A stretch of 64,000 nt of DNA from Brucella pseudogrignonensis (GCF_002252525.1 NZ_NNRM01000043.1:1-64000), one strand, 5' to 3'. Positions 27,291 through 35,992 are shown, counted from the first letter of the stretch. Program-made: numbers and translations. Notes: generated by a model from the letters alone, not told the origin.

Positions 27291-28311
27291 AAAAGATATC
27301 CGACCGCCCGCATTAGTGGGGTCAACTGCACCGATCAAAGCCGAACTGGACCAGATGACCACTGGCAGCATCAATCGCACACAACCAACTCGTCAGGAAA
27401 CTTCATCGACTTATGTTCCAACCGCCGACGACATGGCACCCGCGATAGAAATGCCAAGAGGCGTTGATTCCAAAGAACAGATTGCAGCCTATCAGATCAT
27501 GTTGAACAGGGCTGGCGCGTCGCCCGGCGCAATCGATGGGCGTTCCGGCAGCAATGTCGACAAGGCTGCTGCGGCTTTTGGCGAAATCACGGGTAGATTT
27601 ATCAATCCAGCCGATCCCGCAGCGGTTCAGACCGAACTGGAGAATACCGGCGGACCAGCTTTCAAGGATTACCTCATCACAAATGAAGATGTTGGCAGGC
27701 AGTTTGTTGCAGAAATCCCCGCTGACTACGCTTTGAAAGCCCAATTGCCAGCAATGGCTTATACCTCAGTCACGGAAATGCTTGCCGAGCGGTTTCAAAT
27801 CGATGAGGGTTTCCTCAAAGAGATCAATCCAGGGGTGAATTTCAATCAACCAGGCTCGATCATCAAAGTTCCCAATCTCGGCAAAGCCAAACGCACGCCG
27901 ATTGCCCATATCATAGCAGATAAAGGTCGCAAACAGGTTCGGGGCTATGGTTCAGATGGAAAGCTGAAGGTAGCCTACCCGTCAACGATCGGCTCTTCGG
28001 ACACTCCTTCTCCTTCGGGCACGGTTCAGGTCAAACGAATAGCGATCAATCCCAATTATACATACAATCCCAGGATCAACTTCAAACAGGGAGCCAATGA
28101 AGGCGTTCTGACCATTCCGCCTGGGCCAAACGGTCCCGTCGGTACGGTATGGATTGCGCTTTCCAAACCCACTTACGGTATTCATGGCACGCCTGACCCT
28201 TCACGCATCGGCAAAACATCGAGCCATGGCTGCGTGCGTCTTACAAACTGGGATGCAGAAGAACTCGCAAGAATCGTCAAAACCGGCGTCCTGGTGGTGT
28301 TCACGGAATAA
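27241..28311 (+). CDS. L,D-transpeptidase (YkuD/ErfK family), N-terminally altered
   Basis: Periplasmic cell-wall enzyme forming 3-3 peptidoglycan cross-links or linking proteins to peptidoglycan. The 356-residue product has a peptidoglycan-binding-like helical part (about 70-140), a LysM-like segment (SVTEMLAERFQIDEGFLKEI, about 178-215) and a C-terminal YkuD domain (about 220-355). Catalytic residues are the His of YGIHGTPDP and the Cys of SHGCVRL (about 315 and 330). It lacks an export signal: the N-terminus overlaps the truncated RES fragment on the other strand, so the 5' end seems to have been lost at a recombination junction near 27250-27290. The enzyme is thus probably not exported. 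Confidence 0.75.
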   Translation: MPSSSIDRSINGLLLQVKDIRPPALVGSTAPIKAELDQMTTGSINRTQPTRQETSSTYVPTADDMAPAIEMPRGVDSKEQIAAYQIMLNRAGASPGAIDGRSGSNVDKAAAAFGEITGRFINPADPAAVQTELENTGGPAFKDYLITNEDVGRQFVAEIPADYALKAQLPAMAYTSVTEMLAERFQIDEGFLKEINPGVNFNQPGSIIKVPNLGKAKRTPIAHIIADKGRKQVRGYGSDGKLKVAYPSTIGSSDTPSPSGTVQVKRIAINPNYTYNPRINFKQGANEGVLTIPPGPNGPVGTVWIALSKPTYGIHGTPDPSRIGKTSSHGCVRLTNWDAEELARIVKTGVLVVFTE

Positions 28312-28335
28312 ACGATCATAAATTGGCCCGCCCGT

Positions 28336-28357
28336 CTGATTGCTTTTTCGCAATCAG
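28336..28357. terminator. Hairpin between convergent genes
   Basis: CTGATTGC - TTTTTC - GCAATCAG, a perfect eight-base stem, between the L,D-transpeptidase stop and the antitoxin stop (which it overlaps). It may serve both convergent transcripts as a terminator. Confidence 0.5.
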
Positions 28358-28677
28358 GCAATCGCTTCTAGCCCTTTTTTCTGAACAACCGTCAATAACC
28401 GTAGTGCCGGCCCTCCGGGCTTCTTCACTCCACGCTCCCAATCTGACACCAGACCCTTGCTCACATTGAGATAACGAGCAAAGACGGGCTGCGATATATG
28501 TTCACGCTCCCGGATGGAGCGGATCTCTTCCGGGGTAAGCGGCTCAATCGCGGTCAGGCAGACATCATCAAATTCTCGCATAGTCTGCTTGTCGATCGCG
28601 CCGACTTCAAACAGGCCCTCCATAGTTTCGTGGATGGCCGCCATTGCTTCGCTCTTATATTTCTTCACCATCGTCAA
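28354..28677 (-). CDS. HigA/NadS-like XRE antitoxin
   Basis: Antitoxin of 107 residues with a C-terminal HTH domain (about 50-100: PEEIRSIREREHISQPVFAR, YLNVSKGLVSDWERGVKKPG). The N-terminal helical part would contact the toxin. ATG 28677 or 28671 is the start, inside the end of the toxin gene, so translation is coupled in the toxin-first HigBA order. The reading frame is intact although its toxin partner has a nonsense codon. Confidence 0.8.
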   Translation of the reverse strand: MTMVKKYKSEAMAAIHETMEGLFEVGAIDKQTMREFDDVCLTAIEPLTPEEIRSIREREHISQPVFARYLNVSKGLVSDWERGVKKPGGPALRLLTVVQKKGLEAIA

Positions 28678-29041
28678 CCTCCGAAAAACGTCCTCTCTCG
28701 ATCAGCAGCTCCATTTGCTCTTTTGATAACGCAAGAAGTTCCTTTGCCATCTTCTTGAATTGAACTTCTTCATCGTCATCAATGTTGGCCTGCTCATTCT
28801 TTGCAAAGCCGAACACGAAAAATGCCCGCCGCTCCTACCTATATAGAATGATCGTGCGAAACCCACCCGACTTTCCCTGTCCTGCCCGGGCGACTCGTTG
28901 CTTAATGACACCGCCACCAAGATCGGCGTCTATCTGACCGCGCTCGGCACGACGCACCGCTTCTATCAAGGCGACGTCCGTAATCCTCTGCTTTCGAGCA
29001 AACCGCTCGAACCAGGCGTTCTTCAGAATCTGCACCGTCAT
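28655..29041 (-). pseudogene. RelE/HigB-type toxin with in-frame stop codon
   Basis: The 129-codon frame from 29041 to the TAA at 28655 encodes a complete PF06296-type toxin (VQILKNAWFERFARKQRITD, GGGVIKQRVARAGQGKSGGF, then AFFVFGFAKNEQANIDDDEE and ALSKEQMELLIERG). It is interrupted by one TAG at 28837-28835, right after ILYR. Before and after the TAG the frame is the same, so this is a point nonsense mutation or a sequencing error. As read, the product stops after 68 residues and should be inactive. Confidence 0.75.
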
Positions 29042-29122
29042 CTACCCTGACTATATATATAACACCAAGCGTGACACTTCAAGGATTGTTGTTGTTCAAT
29101 GACTGTCCCTGTGTGTCGGAAT

Positions 29123-30355
29123 TCATTGCGATCCTGCCGATGCCAGACTTCCATTACCTTTCATCCCAGAAAACAAAAGCTGGCTGATGGAGAAGCCCCC
29201 TGCCCTCGCCTTTTGGGCAAGAGATCGCAAATAACCGCCTGGTGAACTGATGGTCGCCAGCTTCTGCAGGATCCAGGCAATGGCCGTCGATGCCGCTTCT
29301 ACTCCCATGAAGCTTAGTGCTTCGCGATAGGCAGACTTGCTAATGCCAAGGAAGCCGGAAACGATCTGTGAAGCATCTTGAAGCTCTCGCCATGTGCTGA
29401 TGCCGTGCGCTCCATATTCGCGAATATCCGGACATGTTCGCAGCACTTGATCGAGCGAAATGGAAGGTGAAACCCGAATGCGGTTCTCGTCTTCGAGGCT
29501 CTCAGGAACCGTCGTTTCCGAAGAAGACGCCTTCAAATCAATCTTTTTGTTATTTTGAGATTTAAAAAGGGATTCTGGCAGGGATTCATTATGCTGCCGC
29601 TCAAATTGAGCGACGCTGCCGCTCATTTCTGGAACAATTGCCATGTTTTTCAAAGCGATAACCAATTCATCGTATATGGCTGTCAGATTGGCTTTGATAA
29701 TCATCAGCTCATCGAGGGATGCTCGGCGAGGAATAGCGTCTACAACGTCACGGAAGCGAACAAATAGCCCTTCAAGACCCTCAATAAAGTCACCGGACCC
29801 ATCCGCGTTTTCTGAAAAAGCCGAAGCGATCTCTCTGCGCATGACGGACACTTCATCGCGAAGCCGTTTCAAGGCTTTTTGCTCCGCAAGGATTTTATCT
29901 GCGATACCGGCAATCTCAGATGCGCGATCAAGCAAGGGCGCAAAGGAAAAGCCGAAGGCAAGTTCAACGCCCCCTTCCCTGTCCTTATGCGCATAACGCT
30001 TGCGGGTTGGGCTATCTTTGCGCGCAATGATCCCGGCCTCAACCAATGAAGCCAGGTGACGGCGTAGCGTTGATTCAGGCATGCCGTGGGCACGCAGCGA
30101 TAGTTGGCGATTGGATGGAAAAACGACGAGGCCGGTTTTCTCATTCATGTCGTCGTCAGGGAGAAATGACAAAAGCGAACTGAGCACAGCAAGGCAGCGA
30201 TCATTGAGATCGAGTGCTGACTTGGCCACACAGAGCTGTTTGTAAATCACCCATCTGTTTACCCCCCTGCCCTGCTTATTCTGCAGTTCAGGATTTTGGG
30301 CGAAACTATTCCTTCGCCCGCGAAACACGGACGTGACAGTTCCCAGAATTTGCAT
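29123..30355 (-). CDS. repC: Replication initiator RepC
   Basis: Initiator of repABC replicons; it binds the origin that lies within its own coding sequence. 410 residues, the normal length. WVIYKQLCVAKSALDLNDRC and SLLSFLPDDDMNEKTGLVVF, then PSNRQLSLRAHGMPESTLRR (winged-helix DNA-binding domain, about 30-130) are hallmark RepC sequence. A coiled middle part (about 155-190) and a C-terminal domain ending in ISSPGGYLRSLAQKARAG follow. It is separated from repB by 155 bases encoding a counter-transcribed RNA that controls its level. Confidence 0.92.
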   Translation of the reverse strand: MQILGTVTSVFRGRRNSFAQNPELQNKQGRGVNRWVIYKQLCVAKSALDLNDRCLAVLSSLLSFLPDDDMNEKTGLVVFPSNRQLSLRAHGMPESTLRRHLASLVEAGIIARKDSPTRKRYAHKDREGGVELAFGFSFAPLLDRASEIAGIADKILAEQKALKRLRDEVSVMRREIASAFSENADGSGDFIEGLEGLFVRFRDVVDAIPRRASLDELMIIKANLTAIYDELVIALKNMAIVPEMSGSVAQFERQHNESLPESLFKSQNNKKIDLKASSSETTVPESLEDENRIRVSPSISLDQVLRTCPDIREYGAHGISTWRELQDASQIVSGFLGISKSAYREALSFMGVEAASTAIAWILQKLATISSPGGYLRSLAQKARAGGFSISQLLFSGMKGNGSLASAGSQ

Positions 30356-30389
30356 TCCCTCTCACCTTTCAAACGGCAAAAGAAATCCA

Positions 30390-30500
30390 CCCGCCAAAAT
30401 GACGCTTATGACTCTTGACACCGATTCGGGGAAATGCGATTCTCAGTCTGCTAAAACATCGAGAAGGGCTTCCACGACGGCAACGTTTGGGGGCCTTTTT
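30390..30500 (+). ncRNA. Counter-transcribed RNA (ctRNA, incompatibility RNA) of repABC
   Basis: The repB-repC gap of repABC operons encodes a small antisense RNA that represses repC. Here the + strand (antisense to the operon) ends in a terminator hairpin at 30467-30495 followed by TTTTTCTTTT, matching the expected place and direction. The 5' end is estimated; no -10/-35 boxes were assigned with certainty. Confidence 0.65.
30467..30500 (+). terminator. Rho-independent terminator of the ctRNA
   Basis: GGCTTCCA pairs with TGGGGGCC through an eight-pair stem (including G-U pairs), followed by TTTTT. Oriented antisense to repC. Confidence 0.6.
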
Positions 30501-30510
30501 CTTTTGCGGC

Positions 30511-31473
30511 TCAATCTCCATTCTTGGTTTCTGATTGCTTGAATTCCTCAAAGAGGATTTCAAGTCGCTCGGATAACCAATCGCCGAACGGTCTAGCTTT
30601 CTCGCTTTTGAAAGAGAAATCGACCTGTTTCGGCTTTTGACTCATCGTAATGGCAAATTCGCTAGATCCCCACGACTTTGCCGTTGGTGTGGTTCGTTCC
30701 TTTTTGACCGGCTTGCCTTTGGCATTCGCCGCAGTGAAGACCCGATTGAAACGCTCGTCGCTATCTATTGAACCAAAATCGTCTGAAGTTACGATTTCGG
30801 AAATTGCAGCGGCCTTACGTTCGACTAGAAGGCTTAGTTCAAGCCAGCGTTCGCGCCCTACCCCAGGAGCTGACCCTATAATGTTGACGAGTTGCGGCGA
30901 AATACGGGACGTTACGGAAATCATCTTGGAAACCGCTGCCGCATTAGCTGCTAGTGCGGAGGAGATTGTTTCACGGTCATATCCGAGTGTCTCAAGATTT
31001 TTTGCGAAAAGAGCTTTCTCAATGAAACTGAGATTTGCTCGAGCCGAATTCTCTTGTCCTTGCGCGATAATATGTGTTTTGTCGTCAAGTGCCTTTACAA
31101 CTGCTCGAACATTGCGTCCGAGCTCGCGGGCTACCTTTACACGACGATGACCAAAGACGATCATAAAACGACCATCTATGCTTGGATGAGGACGAACGAG
31201 TATAGGACTGTCCTGTCCCCGTTCCTGGATAGCTTGAAGAAGCTGCTGATATTCTTCACCATCAGTACCAAGACGATCAGATACAAAAGAACTGTCTATA
31301 ACATTTGGATCGAGGTCGACGACTTGCTCGCCTTCAAGGAAAGCGTCAGCTTGACGTGCAAGCTCATTAACAGAACGGATCATGGATTTGGATGCGCCAC
31401 CGATCCGATAATTGGACGTCACTGGCTCTTCGGTTGACTCCGTAAGTCCCGCCAGAAGATTTTTCCTAGCCAT
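30511..31473 (-). CDS. repB: Partition protein RepB (ParB family)
   Basis: Centromere-binding protein, 320 residues. The N-terminal ARKNLLAGL start is typical of RepB. The ParB/Srx nuclease-like domain (about 60-150) holds the CTP-binding GERR-like block HRRVKVARELGRNVRAVVK, followed by the HTH (TISSALAANAAAVSKMISVT, about 185-205) and a C-terminal dimerisation part. It acts with RepA at parS-like sites (31526 and 32931). Stop-to-start gap from repA is 69 bases and contains one of these sites. Confidence 0.9.
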   Translation of the reverse strand: MARKNLLAGLTESTEEPVTSNYRIGGASKSMIRSVNELARQADAFLEGEQVVDLDPNVIDSSFVSDRLGTDGEEYQQLLQAIQERGQDSPILVRPHPSIDGRFMIVFGHRRVKVARELGRNVRAVVKALDDKTHIIAQGQENSARANLSFIEKALFAKNLETLGYDRETISSALAANAAAVSKMISVTSRISPQLVNIIGSAPGVGRERWLELSLLVERKAAAISEIVTSDDFGSIDSDERFNRVFTAANAKGKPVKKERTTPTAKSWGSSEFAITMSQKPKQVDFSFKSEKARPFGDWLSERLEILFEEFKQSETKNGD

Positions 31474-31525
31474 TTCAATCTCCGTAATCGCTTATCTCAC
31501 TGAATTTGCAATCATAAATGCTGAA

Positions 31526-31541
31526 TTTGTCAGCAGACAAA
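31526..31541. promoter_or_regulatory. parS: parS-like partition site 1
   Basis: TTTGTCAGCAGACAAA is a 16-base palindrome around a central GC with one mismatched pair, the architecture of repABC parS sites. It lies directly beyond the repA stop, in the repA-repB gap. A second site with the same arms is at 32931. Confidence 0.7.
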
Positions 31542-31542
31542 C

Positions 31543-32751
31543 TCATCTGCCCCAAGATTCGTGGATAAGGCCTTCAATTTCGCCATTGACGGCATCTAAT
31601 GATTCAATTGCACGTTCATAGGTGGAACGTGTCATCGTGCTTTTTTCGACCTCATAGAGCGTTTGCTTTGTGATCCCTGCATCTGAGACAGCGGTTGATT
31701 TGACCATCTGGTTCTTGAGGATAAACTCGCCAAACAATGTCTGCAAAAAAGCCACCATCTGAGCCTGTGGCTGATCTGTTGGCTCGTATCTTGTTACAAG
31801 GTAGCGATACCATTCCAGATTTACCTCTGCGCCGGCAGCGCGGATAGGCTCGAGAATATTGCCAAGCATCAGGAGGAACTGGCCCATCGACATCACATCC
31901 AGCATCTGGGGATGTATCGTGATAAGAACTGCCGTGGCTGACGTGAGCGCCGTTATAGTCAGGTAGCCAAGCTGTGGAGGGCAATCAATGACGACGATGT
32001 CGTATTGATCGTCAACTTCTTCGAGGGCTTTCGAGATGCGGGTAAAGAATGATTTACCAGCATTCGAATTGCGGTCACTCATTGCGAGGGGGGTATCATA
32101 TTCGAATTCCTGCAATTCCAAATTTGCAGGAACGATGTCCAGTCCAGGAAAGTTGGTGTTCTGAATAATTTCAGAGAGCGGCTTTTGCTCCTCATCATAT
32201 CGGATCGCGTCATAGATTGAAGGGACCTGATCCAACTCCGGTTGAAACCCGTGCAGTGACGAAAGCGAGGCTTGAGGATCGAGGTCGATTGCCAAGACGC
32301 GATGACCAGTAAGAGCCAGATGTTGGGCCAGATGGGCGGTAGTTGTAGTTTTCCCAGAGCCGCCTTTGAAGTTAACGACCGCTATGACCTGAAGATGTTC
32401 GCCTGGCTTTCTGTGCGGGACGTAATTACGTGTTTCCGATCGACCGTTTTGATCAAGATACTGGCGAATGTCATGCATCTGCTCAGCGGTGTACGATCGC
32501 CGACCCGACGGCGAAGTTTCAGGAGCGGGGCCTTTGCCTTCCAAATGAAGTTTCTTAAGGTGACTCTGGCTTACACCTATATATTGTGATGCTTCTGCAA
32601 GAGAGAATGAACGAAGTGTCTTTTTTCCAGAATCTGGGAAGTTCTGAACGCTGAGCAAATGCAACTTCTTCGAAATTTGATCCCCTTGATCGAGGATGTG
32701 TTTTTCGAATTTAAGCGTGGCTTTCGGCTTTTTGAGCGAGATCTCGTTCAT
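31543..32751 (-). CDS. repA: Partition ATPase RepA (ParA family)
   Basis: Walker-type ParA ATPase that segregates the replicon with RepB and represses the operon. 402 residues from ATG 32751, the usual RepA size; the frame is open to a TTG at 32796, but the ATG fits the family length better. An N-terminal MerR-like DNA-binding part (SLAEASQYIGVSQSHLKKLH, about 58-80) precedes the deviant Walker A KGGSGKTT (about 128-135), Walker A' DLDPQASLS and VVIDCPPQLGYLT. First gene of the repABC operon, with a parS-like palindrome 180 bases upstream. Confidence 0.92.
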   Translation of the reverse strand: MNEISLKKPKATLKFEKHILDQGDQISKKLHLLSVQNFPDSGKKTLRSFSLAEASQYIGVSQSHLKKLHLEGKGPAPETSPSGRRSYTAEQMHDIRQYLDQNGRSETRNYVPHRKPGEHLQVIAVVNFKGGSGKTTTTAHLAQHLALTGHRVLAIDLDPQASLSSLHGFQPELDQVPSIYDAIRYDEEQKPLSEIIQNTNFPGLDIVPANLELQEFEYDTPLAMSDRNSNAGKSFFTRISKALEEVDDQYDIVVIDCPPQLGYLTITALTSATAVLITIHPQMLDVMSMGQFLLMLGNILEPIRAAGAEVNLEWYRYLVTRYEPTDQPQAQMVAFLQTLFGEFILKNQMVKSTAVSDAGITKQTLYEVEKSTMTRSTYERAIESLDAVNGEIEGLIHESWGR

Positions 32752-32930
32752 TACCCATTGATTTCCATAAAAACGATTTTTGGACAGAATGGCCAAACTA
32801 ACCGTTATTATGTCCGATTCTTAGGGATCTGCAACAAATTTAAAGTTAATAATAAGTTAACGCCTTCGCGGGGTCTATAGCTCACGCTCCGGTCCGTTAT
32901 CATATTGATTTAAAGTAATATTTTCCTACT

Positions 32931-32946
32931 TTTGTCGGCGGACAAA
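32931..32946. promoter_or_regulatory. parS: parS-like partition site 2
   Basis: TTTGTCGGCGGACAAA has the same six-base arms and central GC as the site at 31526. It lies upstream of repA, where RepA/RepB binding would also affect the operon promoter. Confidence 0.65.
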
Positions 32947-33308
32947 AATTACTGAGATTGGTTTTGTCTGGGAGCGAAACGTCACAAAGTTAAATGCAGA
33001 CGAATAGTCAAGAACAGCAACAGCTAACGCCATGGATCATGATCCGTCGTTTTTTAAGGTGCGCTTCGGCAAAGCAAGCAACGTCACGGATCTCGGCGCG
33101 ATGCCATCGCGCAATGTGCATCGGATCTGGAAAGCCTTGACATCCGCTCAGCGAAAAAAAGCTCAAGAACTCGGCCACAACGCGCTTGCAAATAGCGTGC
33201 TGCTTGATAGCGACACTGCGAGCTTCAATGTAATGCAGACTAAGCAAGCGATTTTGCTTGAAATAAACTACGTGAGTGGCGCACATTGCATGCAACTTCG
33301 GGGGGGAT
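32947..33308. other. Gap between the repA upstream region and the AAA_13 gene
   Basis: A frame from 33032 to 33355 encodes about 107 residues (DHDPSFFKVRFGKASN at its start) but matches no family I recognise, overlaps the ATPase start and lacks a clear ribosome site. It may be a remnant or chance. Promoter signals for the ATPase gene should lie here. Confidence 0.3.
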
Positions 33309-35606
33309 ATGACGGTCGATCGAATTCAACTTTTGCGCAATGTCGGGCAGTTTGACAATGTCGCCACGGGAACGCAGCTGCCGTTCGGCAAGCTGACGCT
33401 CATATACGCGGAGAATGGCCGAGGCAAGACGACGCTGGCAACCATCCTTCGGTCGCTCAGCTCGGGTGATGCGGATCTAGTCAGCGAGCGACAGCGCCTC
33501 GGAGCGCAACATCCGCCACATATCATCGTGGCCCGGCAGGGCATGGCACCTCACATGTTTCAAAACGGTGCCTGGAGCCAGCCGCTTCCGCATATTGCGG
33601 TCTTCGACGATGCCTTTGTGGCGCAAAATGTCTGCTCCGGCATCGAGATCGAAACGGCCCATCGCCAGAACCTGCATGAACTAATCCTCGGCGGGCAGGG
33701 GGTACAGCTCAATGCGACGGTGCTTCAGCATATCGCCGCGATAGAACAGCATAACCGGACGCTGAAGGAACGGACCGACGCCATTCCTGCAGCCATGCGC
33801 GGGGCGCTGACGGCCGATGCGTTCTGTGCACTCCAGGCCGATGCGCGGGTGGACGGCAAGATTGAAGAGGCGGAACGTCAATTGGCTGCTGCGCGGGCTG
33901 CCGACGCGGTCCAGCGCCAGGACGCGTTCCAGCTCGTGAGCCTGCCGGCATTCGACGCGGTTGCGATCAACAGCCTGCTCGCGCGGAATCTGCCCGCTCT
34001 GGAAGCCGCTGCCGCCGCCCAGGTTCAGGCGCATTTCGGCGTGCTCGGCCAGGGCGGCGAAGCTTGGGTCAACCAGGGGATGAGCCGCATCGGACCGGCT
34101 TCGGCCGGTGAAGATCACGAGGTCTGTCCGTTTTGTGCCCAAGATCTAAGAGGTTCGCCGCTCATTGCACATTACCAGGCGTATTTCAGCGCCGAATATC
34201 AGACGCTAAAGACGGACATCGCTACCGCGATATCGGGCGTCAACACCGCCCATGCCGGCGACATCCCGGCCGCATTCGAGCGCGGTATCCGCACCGCCGC
34301 GCAGACCAGCGAGTTCTGGACGCGCTTTACACAGGACGTCCCTGCGATCGGGGTTGATACAGCGGCAATTGCCCGCGTCTGGAACGCGGCGCGCACCGCT
34401 GTTGTGGCTGCGCTGCGGAGCAAGCAGGCTTCCCCCCTTGAGCCGTCGGCGCTTTCGGCTGAGGCGCAGGCTGCGATCGATGCCTATGAAGCCGCGCGTC
34501 GCGATATCGAGGCGCTCTCCGGAGGCCTGCAGGCCGCCAACGCAAATATCGCCATCGTCAAGGAGCGTGCGGCGGGCGCCAACCTTGCAGCCCTCACGGC
34601 CGACTTGCAGCGGCTTGTTCTAGTGCGAACACGCCATACACAACCTGCGACGGATCTCTGCACGGCCTATCTGGCCGAAAAGCAGGCTAAAACCGCAACA
34701 GAGACGCTGCGCGACAATGCCCGTGATGCGCTCGACCAGTATCGCCAGAGAGTCTTTCCGGCCTACCAGACGGCCATCAACGTCTACCTCCAACGATTCA
34801 ATGCGGGGTTCCGCATCGGCGCTGTTGCTTCGGTCAACAGCCGTAGTGGTTCGTCGGCCAATTATAACGTTGTGATAAACAACGCCTCGGTCGCACTGAC
34901 GGGAACCGGCCCGTCTTTCCACAACACCCTGAGTGCCGGCGATCGTAACACGCTGGCGCTCGCGTTCTTCTTTGCTTCGCTCGATCGCGACCCGTCGCTC
35001 GCCGACAAGATCGTCGTGATCGACGACCCCATGACGAGCCTCGATGAGCACCGCTCCTTGACCACCGTCCACGAAATGCGGGCGCTCCACGATCGCGTCA
35101 GCCAGATGATCGTGCTTTCGCACTCCAAGCCGTTCCTTCTTGGTGTCTGGAATGGCGCCGACCGGGCTGCAAGCCGTACTGCCATCCGGATCGCCCGGCA
35201 GGGTGCCGGATCAACCCTGTCCGCCTGGGACGTGACGCAGGACGCGGTCACCGAACATGACCGTAGGCATGCCCTCGTCAGCGACTATATTGCAAACGGC
35301 AGCCCGCAGACCGAACGCGAGGCGGCGCAAGCACTACGCCCGATCCTGGAGGCTTTCATGCGTGTCGCCTTCCCAGCGCACTATCCCCCGGAGACTTTGC
35401 TCGGTCCCTTCCTGGGACTTTGCCGGCAGCGCGTTGGAACTGCAGATGAGATTTTATCACAGGCCGACATCACAGAACTGGAAGCGCTTAAAGACTACGG
35501 TAATCGTTTCCACCACGATAGCAACGCGGCTTGGCAAACAGCCGTCATCAACGATCAGGAGCTTACTGGCTTTTGCAGACGCACCCTGGCGTTTGCACGC
35601 CGGTAA
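33309..35606 (+). CDS. AAA_13-family ATPase, related to RloC/PrrC anticodon nucleases
   Basis: A 765-residue SMC/Rad50-like protein. Walker A YAENGRGKTT lies at about 34-42. Two long helical arms surround a zinc-hook-like CPFC (about 272-275), then come an ABC signature LSAGDRNTLALAFFF (about 540-555), Walker B VVIDDPMTSLDE and SHSKPFLLG. This is PF13166 architecture, shared with RloC and PrrC, which cut tRNA anticodons when phage or DNA damage is sensed. The C-terminal region contains an R-x3-E pattern (RPILE, about 677-681) and FHHD (about 734-737), which recall the Arg-Glu-His triad of those nucleases; the spacing differs from PrrC, so nuclease activity is unproven. ATG 33309 follows GGGGGGA and begins conserved sequence. 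A solitary defence gene next to repABC is the best reading. Confidence 0.75.
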   Translation: MTVDRIQLLRNVGQFDNVATGTQLPFGKLTLIYAENGRGKTTLATILRSLSSGDADLVSERQRLGAQHPPHIIVARQGMAPHMFQNGAWSQPLPHIAVFDDAFVAQNVCSGIEIETAHRQNLHELILGGQGVQLNATVLQHIAAIEQHNRTLKERTDAIPAAMRGALTADAFCALQADARVDGKIEEAERQLAAARAADAVQRQDAFQLVSLPAFDAVAINSLLARNLPALEAAAAAQVQAHFGVLGQGGEAWVNQGMSRIGPASAGEDHEVCPFCAQDLRGSPLIAHYQAYFSAEYQTLKTDIATAISGVNTAHAGDIPAAFERGIRTAAQTSEFWTRFTQDVPAIGVDTAAIARVWNAARTAVVAALRSKQASPLEPSALSAEAQAAIDAYEAARRDIEALSGGLQAANANIAIVKERAAGANLAALTADLQRLVLVRTRHTQPATDLCTAYLAEKQAKTATETLRDNARDALDQYRQRVFPAYQTAINVYLQRFNAGFRIGAVASVNSRSGSSANYNVVINNASVALTGTGPSFHNTLSAGDRNTLALAFFFASLDRDPSLADKIVVIDDPMTSLDEHRSLTTVHEMRALHDRVSQMIVLSHSKPFLLGVWNGADRAASRTAIRIARQGAGSTLSAWDVTQDAVTEHDRRHALVSDYIANGSPQTEREAAQALRPILEAFMRVAFPAHYPPETLLGPFLGLCRQRVGTADEILSQADITELEALKDYGNRFHHDSNAAWQTAVINDQELTGFCRRTLAFARR

Positions 35607-35618
35607 CACGGACCCCCC

Positions 35619-35790
35619 AAGGGGAGGGGACCACAGGTTGCGGCAAAAGCCCATGCCTCGAGATAGGCCAGGTCCGAAGTCAGGGCACGCAGGGTGTTTT
35701 TCCCCTGCCTTCATTGACCAGATGGCGAAGCGTCTCGACATCTTGGTCGGTCAGAACGTCTGCGAGCCTATGGCAGCAAAACGTCGCACA
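35619..35790 (-). pseudogene. Tyrosine recombinase fragment, direct repeat of 39128-39290
   Basis: About 150 bases (AAGGGGAGGG at 35619 to GAGCCTA at 35770) align without long gaps with the middle of the recombinase gene at 39128-39280, same orientation, at roughly 80-85 percent identity by eye. It covers the N-terminal core-binding part (around ALTSDLAYLEAW) and is frameshifted. It starts 12 bases after the ATPase stop and marks a recombination joint. Confidence 0.7.
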
Positions 35791-35962
35791 GGATATCGGT
35801 CCCTTGGCTATCTGCTTGAATAGATCAGGGTCGTTACCTTTCGACCTGGAATGTGGAGCGGCCCTGCGCTTCCACGCATTACGATTTTCACGGATTGTGT
35901 GCGGATTCAGAGACTATGCAAGAAGTTGCGTGGTTTACATGGCGCTTGAAATCGCACCACGA

Positions 35963-35992
35963 TGGTATTACCTTATCAAAATCTGGTATTAC
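35963..35992 (+). promoter_or_regulatory. vapBC operator, direct repeats
   Basis: TGGTATTAC occurs twice (35963-35971 and 35984-35992), 21 bases apart, i.e. two helical turns, ending 12 bases before the antitoxin ATG. The spacing and position suggest an autoregulatory site for the AbrB-type antitoxin. Confidence 0.5.

Noticed and set aside
33032-33355. A 107-residue frame upstream of the AAA_13 gene
   Set aside because: It overlaps the better-supported ATPase start, lacks a ribosome site and matches no family; kept only as a note in the gap entry.
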